Shown: positions 8,028 through 17,560, numbered from the stretch's first letter. The stretch: DNA of 64,000 nucleotides from Amyelois transitella (GCF_032362555.1 NC_083524.1:1350001-1414000), one strand, 5' to 3'. The notes: generated by a model from the letters alone, not told the origin. Numbers and translations: made by a program.

Positions 8028-10199
8028 GTGCTCCATTGTGTTGCCTACTCTTTTTAGCCCGGTGGGCTCCAGTCGTCCCCTGGTGCGCGGGGGGTTACAC
8101 GCCTTCCCTCCCATTGTGTGCTTCGCCGGGAGTTTGGCATGATGGCACACCGCGCACCAGGGCTCCTTCTCAACACATTGCTGTGTGAGGTGCCCCGTTT
8201 TCCCGCATCTGTGGCAAAGTTCCGACCTGTCCACCGGTGATGGGCACAGCGCCCTCGTATGGCCCAAACCCATGCACCTGAAACAGCGCATGGGCAGGGG
8301 TTCCAGGCCAGTGATTTTGGCAGACGACCAACCGATCAATATACGGCCGTCTGCCACGAGGGCGTTGGCCACGGCTACTGGGCAGGTCACGATGACAGCC
8401 CCGGTAAAGTCCCGTGTCATTCGGATCTGCCCCACCTTTACATGTTCCGGTGGACATTTGCCAGCCAGGGACACCTCATTCCGCAAGGTCTCCGGGGTGA
8501 TTGATTCATCAAACCCGGAGATTTTAATTTGGGCCGTTTTGTACGGCCTCGTGACCTCGGCCACATCCCCCACCAGGTCCCGGATTTTGTCAGCAAGGTT
8601 GTCAGCGACAACGCTGCTGTCGTTTCCGGGAATCTCGATGATTCTGGCGCCCGTCGCCGTACTCCTCACCGCCACGTGATCCACACCCACGGTCGCCAGT
8701 TTTATAGTGGTGACCCTTCCCATCACCGTTTTGTAGTCGACTGTGGCACCCGACTTGAGAGTCACCACCACAGCCGTCGATTTGGGAAGGGCATACTGCC
8801 GCTTGACCGGTACGGGGGCCGTAGGGCGAGGAGCCGCACTATCCACCTCAGGGGGGGAGGATTTTTTCCCCTTCCCCTTATTTTTCCCTTTTTTCACTAC
8901 CTCCGTCCAAGAGGAGGAGGGGGAGGGTTCCTCCTGGGGTGGGGCGCCAGAAGCATCCTGTGAGGGAGCTTGCTGGGCCTTTGCCGTTGTGGCTTTAGGC
9001 GCTTTGGGCGCCGGGCCAGGTCTTGCCGGGGGCATCAGGGTGGAACCTGCAACTGCCCCCACATTTCCGGGTTGTATGGGTGCCTTAACTTTTTTGGCAT
9101 CATGGGCCTTTCCAGCCTCCTTATTGCGACGGTCAGCCGCAAGTGGTGGACGCAGCACCTCCTGAGGGGCAACAATAGCCCTCTTTTCTAGCTCCTTTAT
9201 GCGGTCATTCATCATTCCCCCCAGAGAGAGGAAAAGGTCCCTGGTGAGGGACTCTCCGAACGACCGCATGGAGCGGTCAACTTGGGCCATAATATCGGCC
9301 GTCGAGTCTAGGGTCTCCGCATTGGGGGCCTTCCTCTCCGAGAATGCGGTACGGAGGGCTTTGGTCTCCTGCCTGAGCAGCGCCAACTCCTCCCGCATTC
9401 TCTTGTTGTCGGCCGCCATTTTGCGGATGGCCTCTGCCTCTTCGCCTCGGTCCGAGATTTTATCCGCCGCTGCGAGGATCTCGGCACAGGCGGCCTTCAT
9501 TTTCGCCCAAGTTGTCCCCTTGAGGTTGCCCGACTTCTTGGCCTCCTCAAGTACGGTTCGAGCCGCCTTGCGCACCACCTCCAGTTGACCGTCCACTATT
9601 GAGGCTTCACTGGTGTTCTCTTGGGGATCTTTTAAATAACCCGCCGCTCTGTCCGCCTCATCTTCGAATTCGGCGAATTCCGACGCCATTTGTGATAGCC
9701 TGGCCTTAGCCTGGCTCAGCCCCGCACTGGTCGCCTTTGCCGGCGCACGCCCTCTTTTGGGCTCGCTAAATTTTGCACCCTTTTCAGGGAGCGTGTCAAT
9801 GTTTTCGGCCCTCCTCTTTGGTGGCGAAGTTTGTGTGCGCCGACCAGCGTGACGGCCCCTCGTGGCTGTGTTGATTTTGGGGCCTCGCGATCTTAGTGTA
9901 GGCCCCTCCAGCGCCTTCCGTTTGCGGGGAACACTGCCCCTGCCGTCCTTGAGGTCTTCCATCATTGTGGCTTCCGGAAGGCTGTCGTAGTCCTCGTCGG
10001 ATGTCGGCGCGAGGATTAGCGACCCTCGGCTCGTCGACCGTGTCGACAATTGGGAGGGACTTGCGTCCCTCTGGCGGTAAGTGCCCCCCCCAGATACGGT
10101 GGGGCAGCCCACGCCCGAAGGCGTGGGGAGGGATTCTCCGACTCCTTGGGAGTCGGTACCCTCCTGGGGTATTGTAGTTTTCTTAGACGCCATTTTCAT
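8025..10199 (-). CDS. R1-clade ORF1: gag-like RNA-binding protein
   Basis: A 724-residue protein expected to bind the element RNA and carry it to the target as a ribonucleoprotein. The N-terminal 330 residues are charged and low in hydrophobics, with a predicted coiled-coil-like stretch around 'KMAADNKRMREELALLRQE'. A Pro/Ala/Lys-rich linker follows, then the folded gag core. Three zinc knuckles lie at the C-terminus: C639-C642-H647-C652, C662-C665-H670-C675, and a wider one with C682, C685, H694 and C701. This triple arrangement is typical of R1/SART/TRAS ORF1. The start is the first ATG of the frame (10197-10199). A second ATG two codons later is equally possible. The frame ends in TAA at 8025-8027, overlapping the ORF2 start. 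Confidence 0.93.
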   Translation of the reverse strand: MKMASKKTTIPQEGTDSQGVGESLPTPSGVGCPTVSGGGTYRQRDASPSQLSTRSTSRGSLILAPTSDEDYDSLPEATMMEDLKDGRGSVPRKRKALEGPTLRSRGPKINTATRGRHAGRRTQTSPPKRRAENIDTLPEKGAKFSEPKRGRAPAKATSAGLSQAKARLSQMASEFAEFEDEADRAAGYLKDPQENTSEASIVDGQLEVVRKAARTVLEEAKKSGNLKGTTWAKMKAACAEILAAADKISDRGEEAEAIRKMAADNKRMREELALLRQETKALRTAFSERKAPNAETLDSTADIMAQVDRSMRSFGESLTRDLFLSLGGMMNDRIKELEKRAIVAPQEVLRPPLAADRRNKEAGKAHDAKKVKAPIQPGNVGAVAGSTLMPPARPGPAPKAPKATTAKAQQAPSQDASGAPPQEEPSPSSSWTEVVKKGKNKGKGKKSSPPEVDSAAPRPTAPVPVKRQYALPKSTAVVVTLKSGATVDYKTVMGRVTTIKLATVGVDHVAVRSTATGARIIEIPGNDSSVVADNLADKIRDLVGDVAEVTRPYKTAQIKISGFDESITPETLRNEVSLAGKCPPEHVKVGQIRMTRDFTGAVIVTCPVAVANALVADGRILIGWSSAKITGLEPLPMRCFRCMGLGHTRALCPSPVDRSELCHRCGKTGHLTQQCVEKEPWCAVCHHAKLPAKHTMGGKACNPPRTRGRLEPTGLKRVGNTMEH

Positions 10200-10716
10200 T
10201 GATTTCCTTTTTTAACAGGGTGAGGTCCCTGATCTCCTCCACCTCTTCAGTGGGCGCTTGGGACGGGACTCCCCCCCCCCGCCATTCATCCCATCGGCAC
10301 GCCCGACCTTGGGATTAGGGTTATTTTTTATTGAGGTTTTCTTCCTCGCGACGAAACGTCCTCGGCCCCATCAATTTGGGGTAACGAGTTGCCCGGCGCC
10401 GAGCCGAAACCTGACGCCGCGCGAGTCACATCCACTCACTGTCTGAGGGCAGACAAGAGGGAGCGACTGGTAGGCGGACCTGGACGCAAAAGCGTCTGCC
10501 CAGAAGCCAGTTAGGCTATTCAACCCGTCCATGTGTCAGGACATTTGCCGATGGATAACAAAACCCCTAATAGCGGAGAGTTATTAACCATCGCCCAGGG
10601 TGCACCAGCCCAGTGACTTGTCAGCCCGCCGCTATCACCGGATCAAAGATCAAGCAACAGAAGCAAAGCTTTCAAGGTACTGAGCCAACGTGGAGGTTTC
10701 CTGACCGTAGCACCCC
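10200..10716 (-). other. LINE 5' UTR, likely internal promoter region
   Basis: GC-rich, non-coding, starting on the minus strand at 'GGGGGTGCTACGGTCAGGAA' right next to the target-site duplication. Full-length non-LTR elements carry an internal promoter at the 5' end. I see no TATA box, and promoter activity is assumed from the family. Confidence 0.7.
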
Positions 10717-10730
10717 CAGCATAATCACTT
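10717..10730 (+). repeat. target-site duplication, right copy
   Basis: CAGCATAATCACTT, identical to 4546-4559. It continues into 'gaccttgtttcataaaacat', which is also what follows the empty site at 16673. Confidence 0.93.
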
Positions 10731-10943
10731 GACCTTGTTTCATAAAACATATAAGACGTTTTGGTATGTAATGAAAAAAGGGTATGATTAGTTTATCATT
10801 TGAGGAAACGGTAACATACATACATTATAGTTATGTTGTGGGATAGACAGAGTTTCTTGTAAGACTGAAAGGCCTTGGAAGGAGTCTTGAAAAGACTGAA
10901 AGGCCACGTTCAGCTGTATGCGCTAACAAGGGATTATTAACTT

Positions 10944-11190
10944 ACATACATATATACAAATGGTCACGTCTATATCCCCTGCGGGGTAGACAGAGCCAAC
11001 AGGCTTGAAAAGACTGAATGGCCACATTCAGCTATTTAGCTTAATTATAGAATTGTGGTTGCTAACCCATCGCCTAAAATAAAATCCCAAGTTTGTAAGC
11101 CTATCCCTTAGTCGCCTTTTACGACATCCACGGGAAAGAGATGGAGTGATCCTATTCTTTTTTGCATCGGTGCCGGGAACCACACGGCAC
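10944..11190 (-). repeat. family A repeat, near full length
   Basis: Tail on the left, 5' terminus 'cacacggcac' on the right, flanked by 'attattaac' on both sides. The equivalent copy in duplication copy 2 (16936-17186) has much longer flanking repeats. Confidence 0.88.
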
Positions 11191-11333
11191 ATTATTAACA
11201 TCTTAATGACTAAATTGAGAAGTCGATATCAAATTATTGAGTCGCTCGGAGACTATGTATCATTGTAACATGATTTGACACGTCCGAGATAAAATAAAGG
11301 TACGTTACTTGCGCGTTTAATACCTGTATTATA

Positions 11334-11532
11334 TACTAGAGGCCGCCCGCGACTTCGTCCGCATGGCAACCCTATCAATTCCCCGGGAACTCCGGGATAA
11401 AAGCCTATATGTTATTCTGGGTTTTCAGCTACCTACATACCAAATTTCATCGTAATCGGTTCAGTAGTATTTGCGTGAAAGAGTAACAAACATCCATACT
11501 GACATACTCGTAAACTTTCGCATTTGTAATAT
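11334..11532 (-). repeat. family F repeat
   Basis: Minus-strand copy of a unit running from 'aatgcgaaagttt' through 'tttcacgcaaatactactgaa' and 'gatgaaatttggtatgtagg' type text to 'gcggacgaagtcgcgggcgg'. Fuller sister copies are at 31135 and 49733. Non-coding. Confidence 0.75.
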
Positions 11533-11599
11533 TACTAGCTGTTGCCCGCGACTTCGTCCGCGTTAATTTCGAGTTGAATCTTAATCATACAGTCAGATA

Positions 11600-13589
11600 A
11601 TCTTAATAATAACACAACTCCCATCAAATCTGTCTTTAAATTTAAATATGTTAACTCTGATAATATATTAAAGGCGTTCAAACAACTTAATTTGAAAAAG
11701 TCTGAAGACCATTGGGGTATGTCTGTTAGTATCATAAGTCAAATCATAGACATTATTGCATCTGATCTAGCTTTTATATTTAATGAATGTATTGATGAGG
11801 GTATTTTTCCAAATTTAATGAAATGTAGTAAATTAATACCTTTATTCAAAAAAGGGGAGAAAACAGTCCTTGGCAATTATAGACCTATTTCTATATTGCC
11901 AGTTTTGAGCAAGGTGTTTGAGAAGATGATGCTTAATCAAATGCAACAATATTTTAAAATCAATAACATTTTCCATTCCCAACAATATGGGTTCACTGCC
12001 GGGAAGTCCACCACTGATGCGGGAGTAGCACTTGTTACTCAAATCTATGACGCGTGGGAGAGCTCACAGGATTCAGTTGGAGTCTTTTGCGATCTCTCTA
12101 AAGCATTTGATTGCGTAGATCATCAGACACTTTTGCGTAAACTTCGTCAATATGGGTTTGACCACAAATCAACTAAACTAATGGCATCCTATTTGACTGA
12201 TAGGCTTCAAACTGTAGATATTAATGGAGTAAAGTCAAGCGGATCAAGCGTCTCAATGGGTGTTCCTCAGGGCTCAATTTTAGGACCATTCCTCTTCTTG
12301 GTATATGTAAATGACCTGCCTTTTATGGTGGAAAAACAGGCGGGTATAGTGCTGTTTGCCGATGACACTTCTTTAATATTTAAATTAGATCGCCATAGCG
12401 AAAATGTAAGTTCGGTTAATAATATAATGTCGTCCATATCTATCTGGTTCTCAACCAACAATCTTCTTTTAAATGCTAATAAGATCCAATGCATTAAATT
12501 TACCCTTCCAAACGTAAGGCAGGCCAATACTGACATAATACTGGAAGGCCAGAAATTAGAATTTGTTGAAAATACAAAGTTTTTAGGAATTATAATTGAT
12601 GCAAAGCTACAGTGGGGTGCTCATATTTCTAAACTTTCCAATAGACTTAGCTCTGCCGCTTATGCTGTTAGGAGGATCCGACAATTGACAGATGTAGCTA
12701 CAGCTAGGCTTGTTTATTTCAGCTATTTTCATAGCTTGTTATCTTATGGTTTACTTTTATGGGGTAGCGCGGCTGATATACAAACTATTTTTATAATTCA
12801 GAAAAGGGCCGTGCGCGCAATTTACGGCTTAGGACCAAGAGACTCGTTAAGACAACTCTTTAAGAAAATAAACATACTTACAGTAGCGTCCCAGTACATT
12901 TTTGATCTTATAATGTATGTTAGGAAAAATACCTCTTTTTTTCAAAACGTTAGTGCCACAACTGATAGAAATTTACGTAATAAACATAAATAAGTCATCC
13001 CGTTTCATAGGTTTAGCAAAGTCAGTAAATCATTTATGGGGAACTGTATACGATTTTATAATAGGTTGCCGGAGTCTGTTCTTGATATGCCCAACCGAAA
13101 ATTCAAAGATTATGTAATAAGAAAGTACTTTGTGAGAAGGCTTATTATAGGACTGATGATTACCTTAATGATAAAAACATCTGGCTCGAGCTTGGCACAG
13201 GAACCTCGTAATTAATTGTAGTTTGATTTGATCTTAAATCAAAATTCAGTACACTCTGTACATAAATCTTTTTAAAATTGGCAATCCATAAAATATATAT
13301 TTTTCTTTTGTCAATATTCAATCTCATATATAAATCTGAACAATGTATTCTCTCGTCCACATTCTATTCTAAGTTTAATTAATATTGTAAAGTTGACGTT
13401 GTTGAAGAAAATGCTGCAGTGCAGTTTTTTACCGCTTCTTCTGCACTGACGCCTTGGAAGCGGCAGTAAACTTAGTTTTTAAGTAATTTATTTGACGTCA
13501 ACCAATGTTGTTAAACAATACGTTTTGACAAATATTAAGCGATATATAGTATCCTATAATAATGAATAAAAATTTTGAATTTGAATTTG
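11600..13589 (+). mobile_element. 5'-truncated LINE inserted in family X
   Basis: Interrupts the family X text 'cagtcagata^cagacagac', which is continuous at 33330. The short flank AGATA occurs on both sides (11595-11599 and 13590-13594). It starts inside the region just upstream of the reverse transcriptase, so the endonuclease is lost, as expected from incomplete reverse transcription. The 3' end is a TTTGAA-type repeat after a UTR of about 375 bp. Confidence 0.85.
11605..13215 (+). pseudogene. LINE reverse transcriptase with one nonsense codon
   Basis: Codes for a reverse transcriptase of the jockey/CR1/L2 group. Motifs in order: a KCSKLIPLFKKG-type lead-in, YRPISILPVLSKVFEKMM, QYGFTAGKSTTDA, the catalytic Asp in CDLSKAFDCVDHQTLLRKL, MGVPQGSILGPFLF and the FADD box (FADDTSLIFK). 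The frame is open from the truncation point (about 11605) to a TAA at 12991-12993. It then continues in the same frame with a typical C-terminal domain (VIPFHRFSKVSKSFMGN, IRFYNRLPESVLDMP) to TAA at 13213-13215. One substitution would account for the internal stop. There is no start codon of its own because the 5' end is missing; the longest in-frame open part begins without ATG. The clade within the jockey superfamily is uncertain. Confidence 0.88.
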
Positions 13590-13876
13590 AGATACAGACA
13601 GACAGACAGACAAAAAATGTAAAAAAAAAATTCTCTATCCGTTTCAGTCAAAATATTAAATGTACAGACAAAATATTTTTACCGTTTTATTATATGTAGT
13701 ATTTTGATTTTCAGTTTTTTAAAAAAAATACTCAAAAAATACAAAAAAAAAATTAAAAAATAAATATCCTGTAATTGTTGGGATTCGAACTTGGACCGCC
13801 AACTTCACAGTCTCACAGGCTAACCACTGCACCATCAAGGCCGTTGCGTTGATGGCGAAATTAAAGAAATTAAAGT

Positions 13877-14107
13877 AGACTACATACATATGGTCACGTC
13901 TATATCCCTTGCGGGGTAGACAGAACCAACAGGCTTAAAAAGACTGAATGGCCACGTTCAGCTATTTGACTTAATGATAGAATTGAGATTCAAAAAGTGA
14001 TAGGTTGCTCGCCCATCGCCTAAAAAAGAATCCCAAGTTTGTAAGCCCATCCCTTAGTCGCCTTTTCACTTAAGTTTGTAAGCCCATCCCTTAGTCGCCT
14101 TTTCACT
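13877..14107 (-). repeat. family A repeat, 5' end truncated
   Basis: Inserted in family X at the same position as the copies at 33619 and 42877. It breaks off at 'gtcgccttttcactt', and the last 37 bp or so ('aagtttgtaagcccatccct...') are repeated in tandem. Confidence 0.82.
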
Positions 14108-14699
14108 TATATTTATATATTATAGGTATAATGCTGTCGTATAATGATAAATGACTTTGAATTTTTAATTTCATAACTTATTTGCAGGCAAAGTGATGCC
14201 TTGAGTTCATTCAAATGTCGATAACTTTTTTTTTAGTGAACCGATTTTGATGAAACAAACTTTCGGAGATAATCGTGATCATACATACAGACAGACAAGA
14301 AATTTAAAAAAAATTTTTTTGCTTTCTATTATTCATTCTAAGTGTCCCTCTATCCATTTCAGTCAAAAATACTAAATGTACAGACAAAATATTTTTACTG
14401 TTTTATTATATGTATAGATAAGCATGACGAGAGAAAGACAATCAAATAATCATTAATTACTACTTTTAACGTCAGCAAAGGTCAATCTTAACGTAACATA
14501 TTAAATTCATTACATAATTACATTACTTTTAGATTACAAAGGTATAAATTTGCGTCTAAAAACTCCGTTACGATAACGTATTTAAAATAAACAAAACAAT
14601 AATTATCGATGAATGCGAGCGAATATAATTTTGGTTTAGATAAATTATCGATTGTTTTTTCATAATATTGATGTCACGTGTTTTAATTATGCCACGTGT

Positions 14700-14962
14700 G
14701 TGCCGTGTGGTTCCCGGCACCAATATAAAAAAGAATAGGACCACTCCATCTCGTTCCCATGGATGTCGTAAAAGGCGACTAAGGGATAGGCTTATAAACT
14801 TAGGATTCTTCTTTTAGGCGATGGCTAGCAACCTGTCACTATTTGAATCTCAATTCTATAATTAAACCAAATAGCTGAACGTGGCCATTCAGTCTTTTCA
14901 AGACTGTTGGCTCTGTCTACCCCGCAAGGGATATAGACGTGACCATATGTATGTATGTATGT
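14700..14962 (+). repeat. family A repeat, full length
   Basis: A good reference copy: 5' 'gccgtgtggttcccggcacc', central 'gtcgtaaaaggcgactaagg' and 'ggcgatggctagcaacctgt', hairpin 'cagtcttttcaagactg', and 3' TATG tail. Confidence 0.92.
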
Positions 14963-15246
14963 ATAAAGAAATTAATGAATCCCAACTATAATTGCGAAAG
15001 TAAGTTGGTTTGTTTGCTGTCTTAACACGCGTTATCACCTCAACTAATTCTTACAATTTGCGTATATATAATTAAGAGTCGGGAGAAGAACATTTAATCC
15101 CGGTCAAAACTATAATTCCCGTGGGATTTGCGAAAAACCTTTATTCTTTTGTAGGTGACACTATATTCGCGCTTGTATTTGCCGCGAATTCGACTGAGCG
15201 AAGCTGCAGATAAAAGCTAGTAGTATAAATATAAGTATAAGGAAAA

Positions 15247-15650
15247 ACGTTAAGGAGTATGTTGGGTGTGAAATTGAGTGACCGGATAAGGAACAGCGTG
15301 ATAAGGGAATGTTGTGATGTGAAAGAAGATGTAGTTACAGGAATAGAAAAGGGTATGTTGAGATGGTTCGGTCATGAGGAGAGGATGAATGAAAACAGGT
15401 TGACTAAGCAGATATACATGGAGAGTGTGGAGGGAAAGGTCGGAGTGGGAAGACCTCGACGAACATATCTTGATCAAATTAAAGACGTCCTGGTAAAGGG
15501 TCAGGTCAAAAGTACCCGAAACCGCCGAGCTTGCATGAAGAGAGTTATGAATGTGGATGAAGCAAAGGAAATATGCAGAGATCGTGGCAAGTGGAAAGAG
15601 GTAGTCTCCGCCTACCCCTCCGGGAAAGAGGCGTGATTTTATGTATGTAT
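15247..15650 (+). mobile_element. RTE LINE C-terminus and 3' end, best copy
   Basis: An open 125-codon stretch ending in TGA at 15634-15636. It covers the C-terminal region of an RTE-type polyprotein: MLGVKLSDRIRNSVIRECC, MLRWFGHEERM, GKVGVGRPRRTYLDQIK, TRNRRACMKRVMNVDEAKE and a final VVSAYPSGKEA. The stop is followed after a few bases by (TATG)n, the short 3' UTR and simple-repeat tail typical of RTE. Endonuclease and reverse transcriptase are absent because of 5' truncation. The 3' hairpin GCAGAGA...TCTCTGC can be seen in sister copies. I treat it as a dead fragment. Confidence 0.87.
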
Positions 15651-15825
15651 AAGGAAAAACAAACGATAAATATCCGTATGGTAATTAAAAATCTCGTATT
15701 GCACACACCTTGTATAACTATACAGATTATTATCGTGACAGCTCCCAATGTTATTAAATTTAATGATGTCAGCATTTTTATTCTCATTTTACCCGACCAG
15801 GTTTGTATTATTACATCACATACAT

Positions 15826-16160
15826 ACATATAGTCACGTCTTTATCCCTTGCTGGGTAAACAGAGTCAATTTTGAAAAGACTGACAGGTCTCGTTCAGCT
15901 TTTTGGTTTGATGATAGAATTGAGATTCAAATAACGATTAAAAAAATCTAGTAAATTTTTCTCTTAAGATTTTTTTAATTCGATCGATTTATATTCATTT
16001 AAGGAAAATTTGTGTGAACAATTTTTTTTTGGGCGTCGTTAAATGCGACTAGGCCTTGGAATTCCTCATTAAGGCGATGGGCTAGCAACCTGTCACTATT
16101 TGAATCTCAATTCCATCATTTAGCCATACAGCTGAACGTGACCTTTCTGTCCACCTTTTT
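15826..16160. repeat. inverted pair of family A pieces
   Basis: A minus-strand 3' half (15826-15950) faces a plus-strand internal piece (16075-16160), matching the pair at 3848-4197. Confidence 0.7.
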
Positions 16161-16403
16161 ATGAAAAAATATACATATACATCATCTGTATCTTTCAGTT
16201 GTGAAAGTGACTTTAACTATTTATTTACAAATAACCTTATTATTCTGTGATAAGAATTGAAAAGAACGATAAACTAAATGAAACATAATTAACTAAACCT
16301 TAATTAAACTAAGTCGATGTCCGCATTATCATTGAGTTATAAACATTTTAAATTACATAGATTAATTTTAAATGTAAGACACAAGGTAGGCTTTGAAGAT
16401 TTA

Positions 16404-16633
16404 CATATATACATATAATGACGTCTTTATACCTTACGGAGTAGACAGAGCCAACAAATATTTTAAAAGGCCACGTTTAGCTGAATTGAGATTCAAATAG
16501 TGACAGGTTGCTAGCCTATCATAAAAGAAGAATCTCAAGTTTATTTGCCAATCCCGTGGCCACCTTTTACGGCATCCACAGGAAAGAGATGGAGTGGTCC
16601 TATTCTTAAATGTCGAGAACTACACGGCACTTT
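16404..16633 (-). repeat. family A repeat
   Basis: Complete but divergent copy, ending 'actacacggcac'. It retains the middle that is deleted in the paralog at 4440-4516. Confidence 0.82.
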
Positions 16634-16659
16634 TTTATATAAATATAATGTAACCTAGT

Positions 16660-16673
16660 CAGCATAATCACTT
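16660..16673 (+). other. empty target site of the R1-clade LINE
   Basis: A single CAGCATAATCACTT with the same flanks ('aacctagt' left, 'gaccttgtttcat' right) as the occupied site. It shows the pre-insertion state. Confidence 0.93.
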
Positions 16674-16853
16674 GACCTTGTTTCATAAAACATATAAGAC
16701 GTTTTGGTATGTAATGAAAAAAGGGTATGATTAGTTTATCATTTGAGGAAACGGTAATATACATACATATAGTAACGTTGCGGTATAGACAAAGCCAACA
16801 GTCTTGAAAAGACTGAAAGGTCACGTTTAGCTGTATACCTACGCTAAAAAGTG

Positions 16854-17267
16854 ATTATTAACTTCTTAATGACTAGCTTGAGAAGTCGATATCAAATTAT
16901 TGAGTAGCTCGGTGACCACTACGTCATTGTAACATACATATGGTCACGTCTATATCCCTTGCGGGGTAGACAGAGCCATCAGTTTTGAAAAGACTGACTG
17001 GCCACATTCAGATATTTGACTTAATGATAGAATTGAGATTCAAATAGTGACAGGTTGCTTACCCATCGCCTAAAATAGAATCCCAAGTTTCTAAGCCTAT
17101 CTCTTAGTCGCCTTTTAAGATATCCATGGGAAAGAGATGGAGTGGTCCTATTCTTTTTGGTATTGGTGCCGGGAACCACACGGCACATTATTAACATCTT
17201 AATGACTAACTTGAGAAGTCGATATCAAATTATTGAGTCGCTCGGAGACTATGTATCATTGTAACAT
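16854..17267 (-). repeat. family A repeat with flanking repeats of about 81 bp
   Basis: A family A copy at 16936-17186 sits between direct repeats 16854-16935 and 17187-17267. Both start 'attattaac' and end 'gtaacat', with several mismatches. The paralog at 10944-11190 has only the first few bases of the left repeat. Confidence 0.85.
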
Positions 17268-17345
17268 GATTCGGAACGTCCGAGATAAAATAAAGGTACG
17301 TTACTTGCGCGTTCAATATCTGTTGTATTTATAAAAATATATTAT

Positions 17346-17560
17346 AAGTTGCGCCGAGTGGTTCCCGGCACCAGTACAAAAAAGAATAGGACCACTCCAT
17401 CTCTTTCCCATGGATGTCGTAAAAGGCGACTAAGGGATAGGCTTACAAACTTGAGATTCATTTTTAGGCGATGGGCCTATCAGTCTTTTCAAGGCTGTTG
17501 CCTCTGTCTACCCCACAAGGGATATAGACGTGACCCTGACCATATGTATGTATGTATTAT
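17346..17560 (+). repeat. family A repeat with internal deletion
   Basis: Starts 'gccgagtggttcccggcacc' and ends in a TATG tail. The 'tagcaacctgtcactatttg...' middle is missing: 'gcgatgggcc' joins directly to 'tatcagtcttttc'. Confidence 0.85.

Larger units (their letters stand above)
4560..10716 (-). mobile_element. R1-clade non-LTR retrotransposon, apparently complete
   Basis: A 6.16-kb element on the minus strand: 5' UTR of about 0.5 kb (10200-10716), ORF1 (8025-10199), ORF2 (4834-8025), 3' UTR of about 0.25 kb and a poly(A) of 22 (plus-strand T run 4560-4581). It is flanked by a perfect 14-bp target-site duplication, and the uninterrupted target is present in the paralogous segment at 16660-16673. 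The two-ORF layout, gag-like ORF1 with three zinc knuckles, apurinic-type endonuclease, reverse transcriptase and C-terminal CCHC motif place it in the R1 group, which also includes the telomeric SART and TRAS elements. The GC-rich sequence contrasts sharply with the AT-rich surroundings. Both ORFs are open, so the copy is young and possibly competent. The target is not 28S rDNA or a telomeric repeat. Confidence 0.93.
2211..11328 (+). repeat. segmental duplication, copy 1 (interrupted by LINE)
   Basis: Positions 2211-4559 and 10717-11328 align in the same order and orientation with 14417-17324. The shared text includes unique-looking AT-rich sequence ('gcatgacgagagaaagacaa', 'cttgaccttgtttcataaaa'), an RTE C-terminal fragment and several family A repeats. 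Differences include a block of about 215 bp at 2760-2980 found only here, a deletion inside the family A copy at 4440, and the 6.16-kb LINE at 4560-10716. Confidence 0.9.
11533..14416 (-). mobile_element. family X repeat, split by a LINE and a family A repeat
   Basis: Begins 'ctagctgttgcccgcgactt' and ends 'tattatatgtatagata'. With the insertions removed it matches 33277-34345. An internal block at 13768-13860 is tRNA-like when read on the minus strand ('atggtgcagtggttagcc', 'aagttcgaatccc'). The LINE at 11600-13589 and the family A copy at 13877-14107 lie inside it. Confidence 0.75.
14417..17324 (+). repeat. segmental duplication, copy 2 (empty LINE site)
   Basis: Paralog of 2211-4559 plus 10717-11328. 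It lacks the R1-clade LINE and keeps a single CAGCATAATCACTT at 16660-16673. It also keeps the intact RTE fragment and a complete family A copy at 16404. Confidence 0.9.

Noticed and set aside
4961..10177. Many long plus-strand open frames across the GC-rich element
   Set aside because: They lie antisense to the two retrotransposon ORFs, have no domain motifs and follow from high GC content on the opposite strand.
4560..10716. Insertion into 28S rDNA as for canonical R1
   Set aside because: The flanks are AT-rich non-ribosomal sequence identical to the paralogous segment at 16600-16750.
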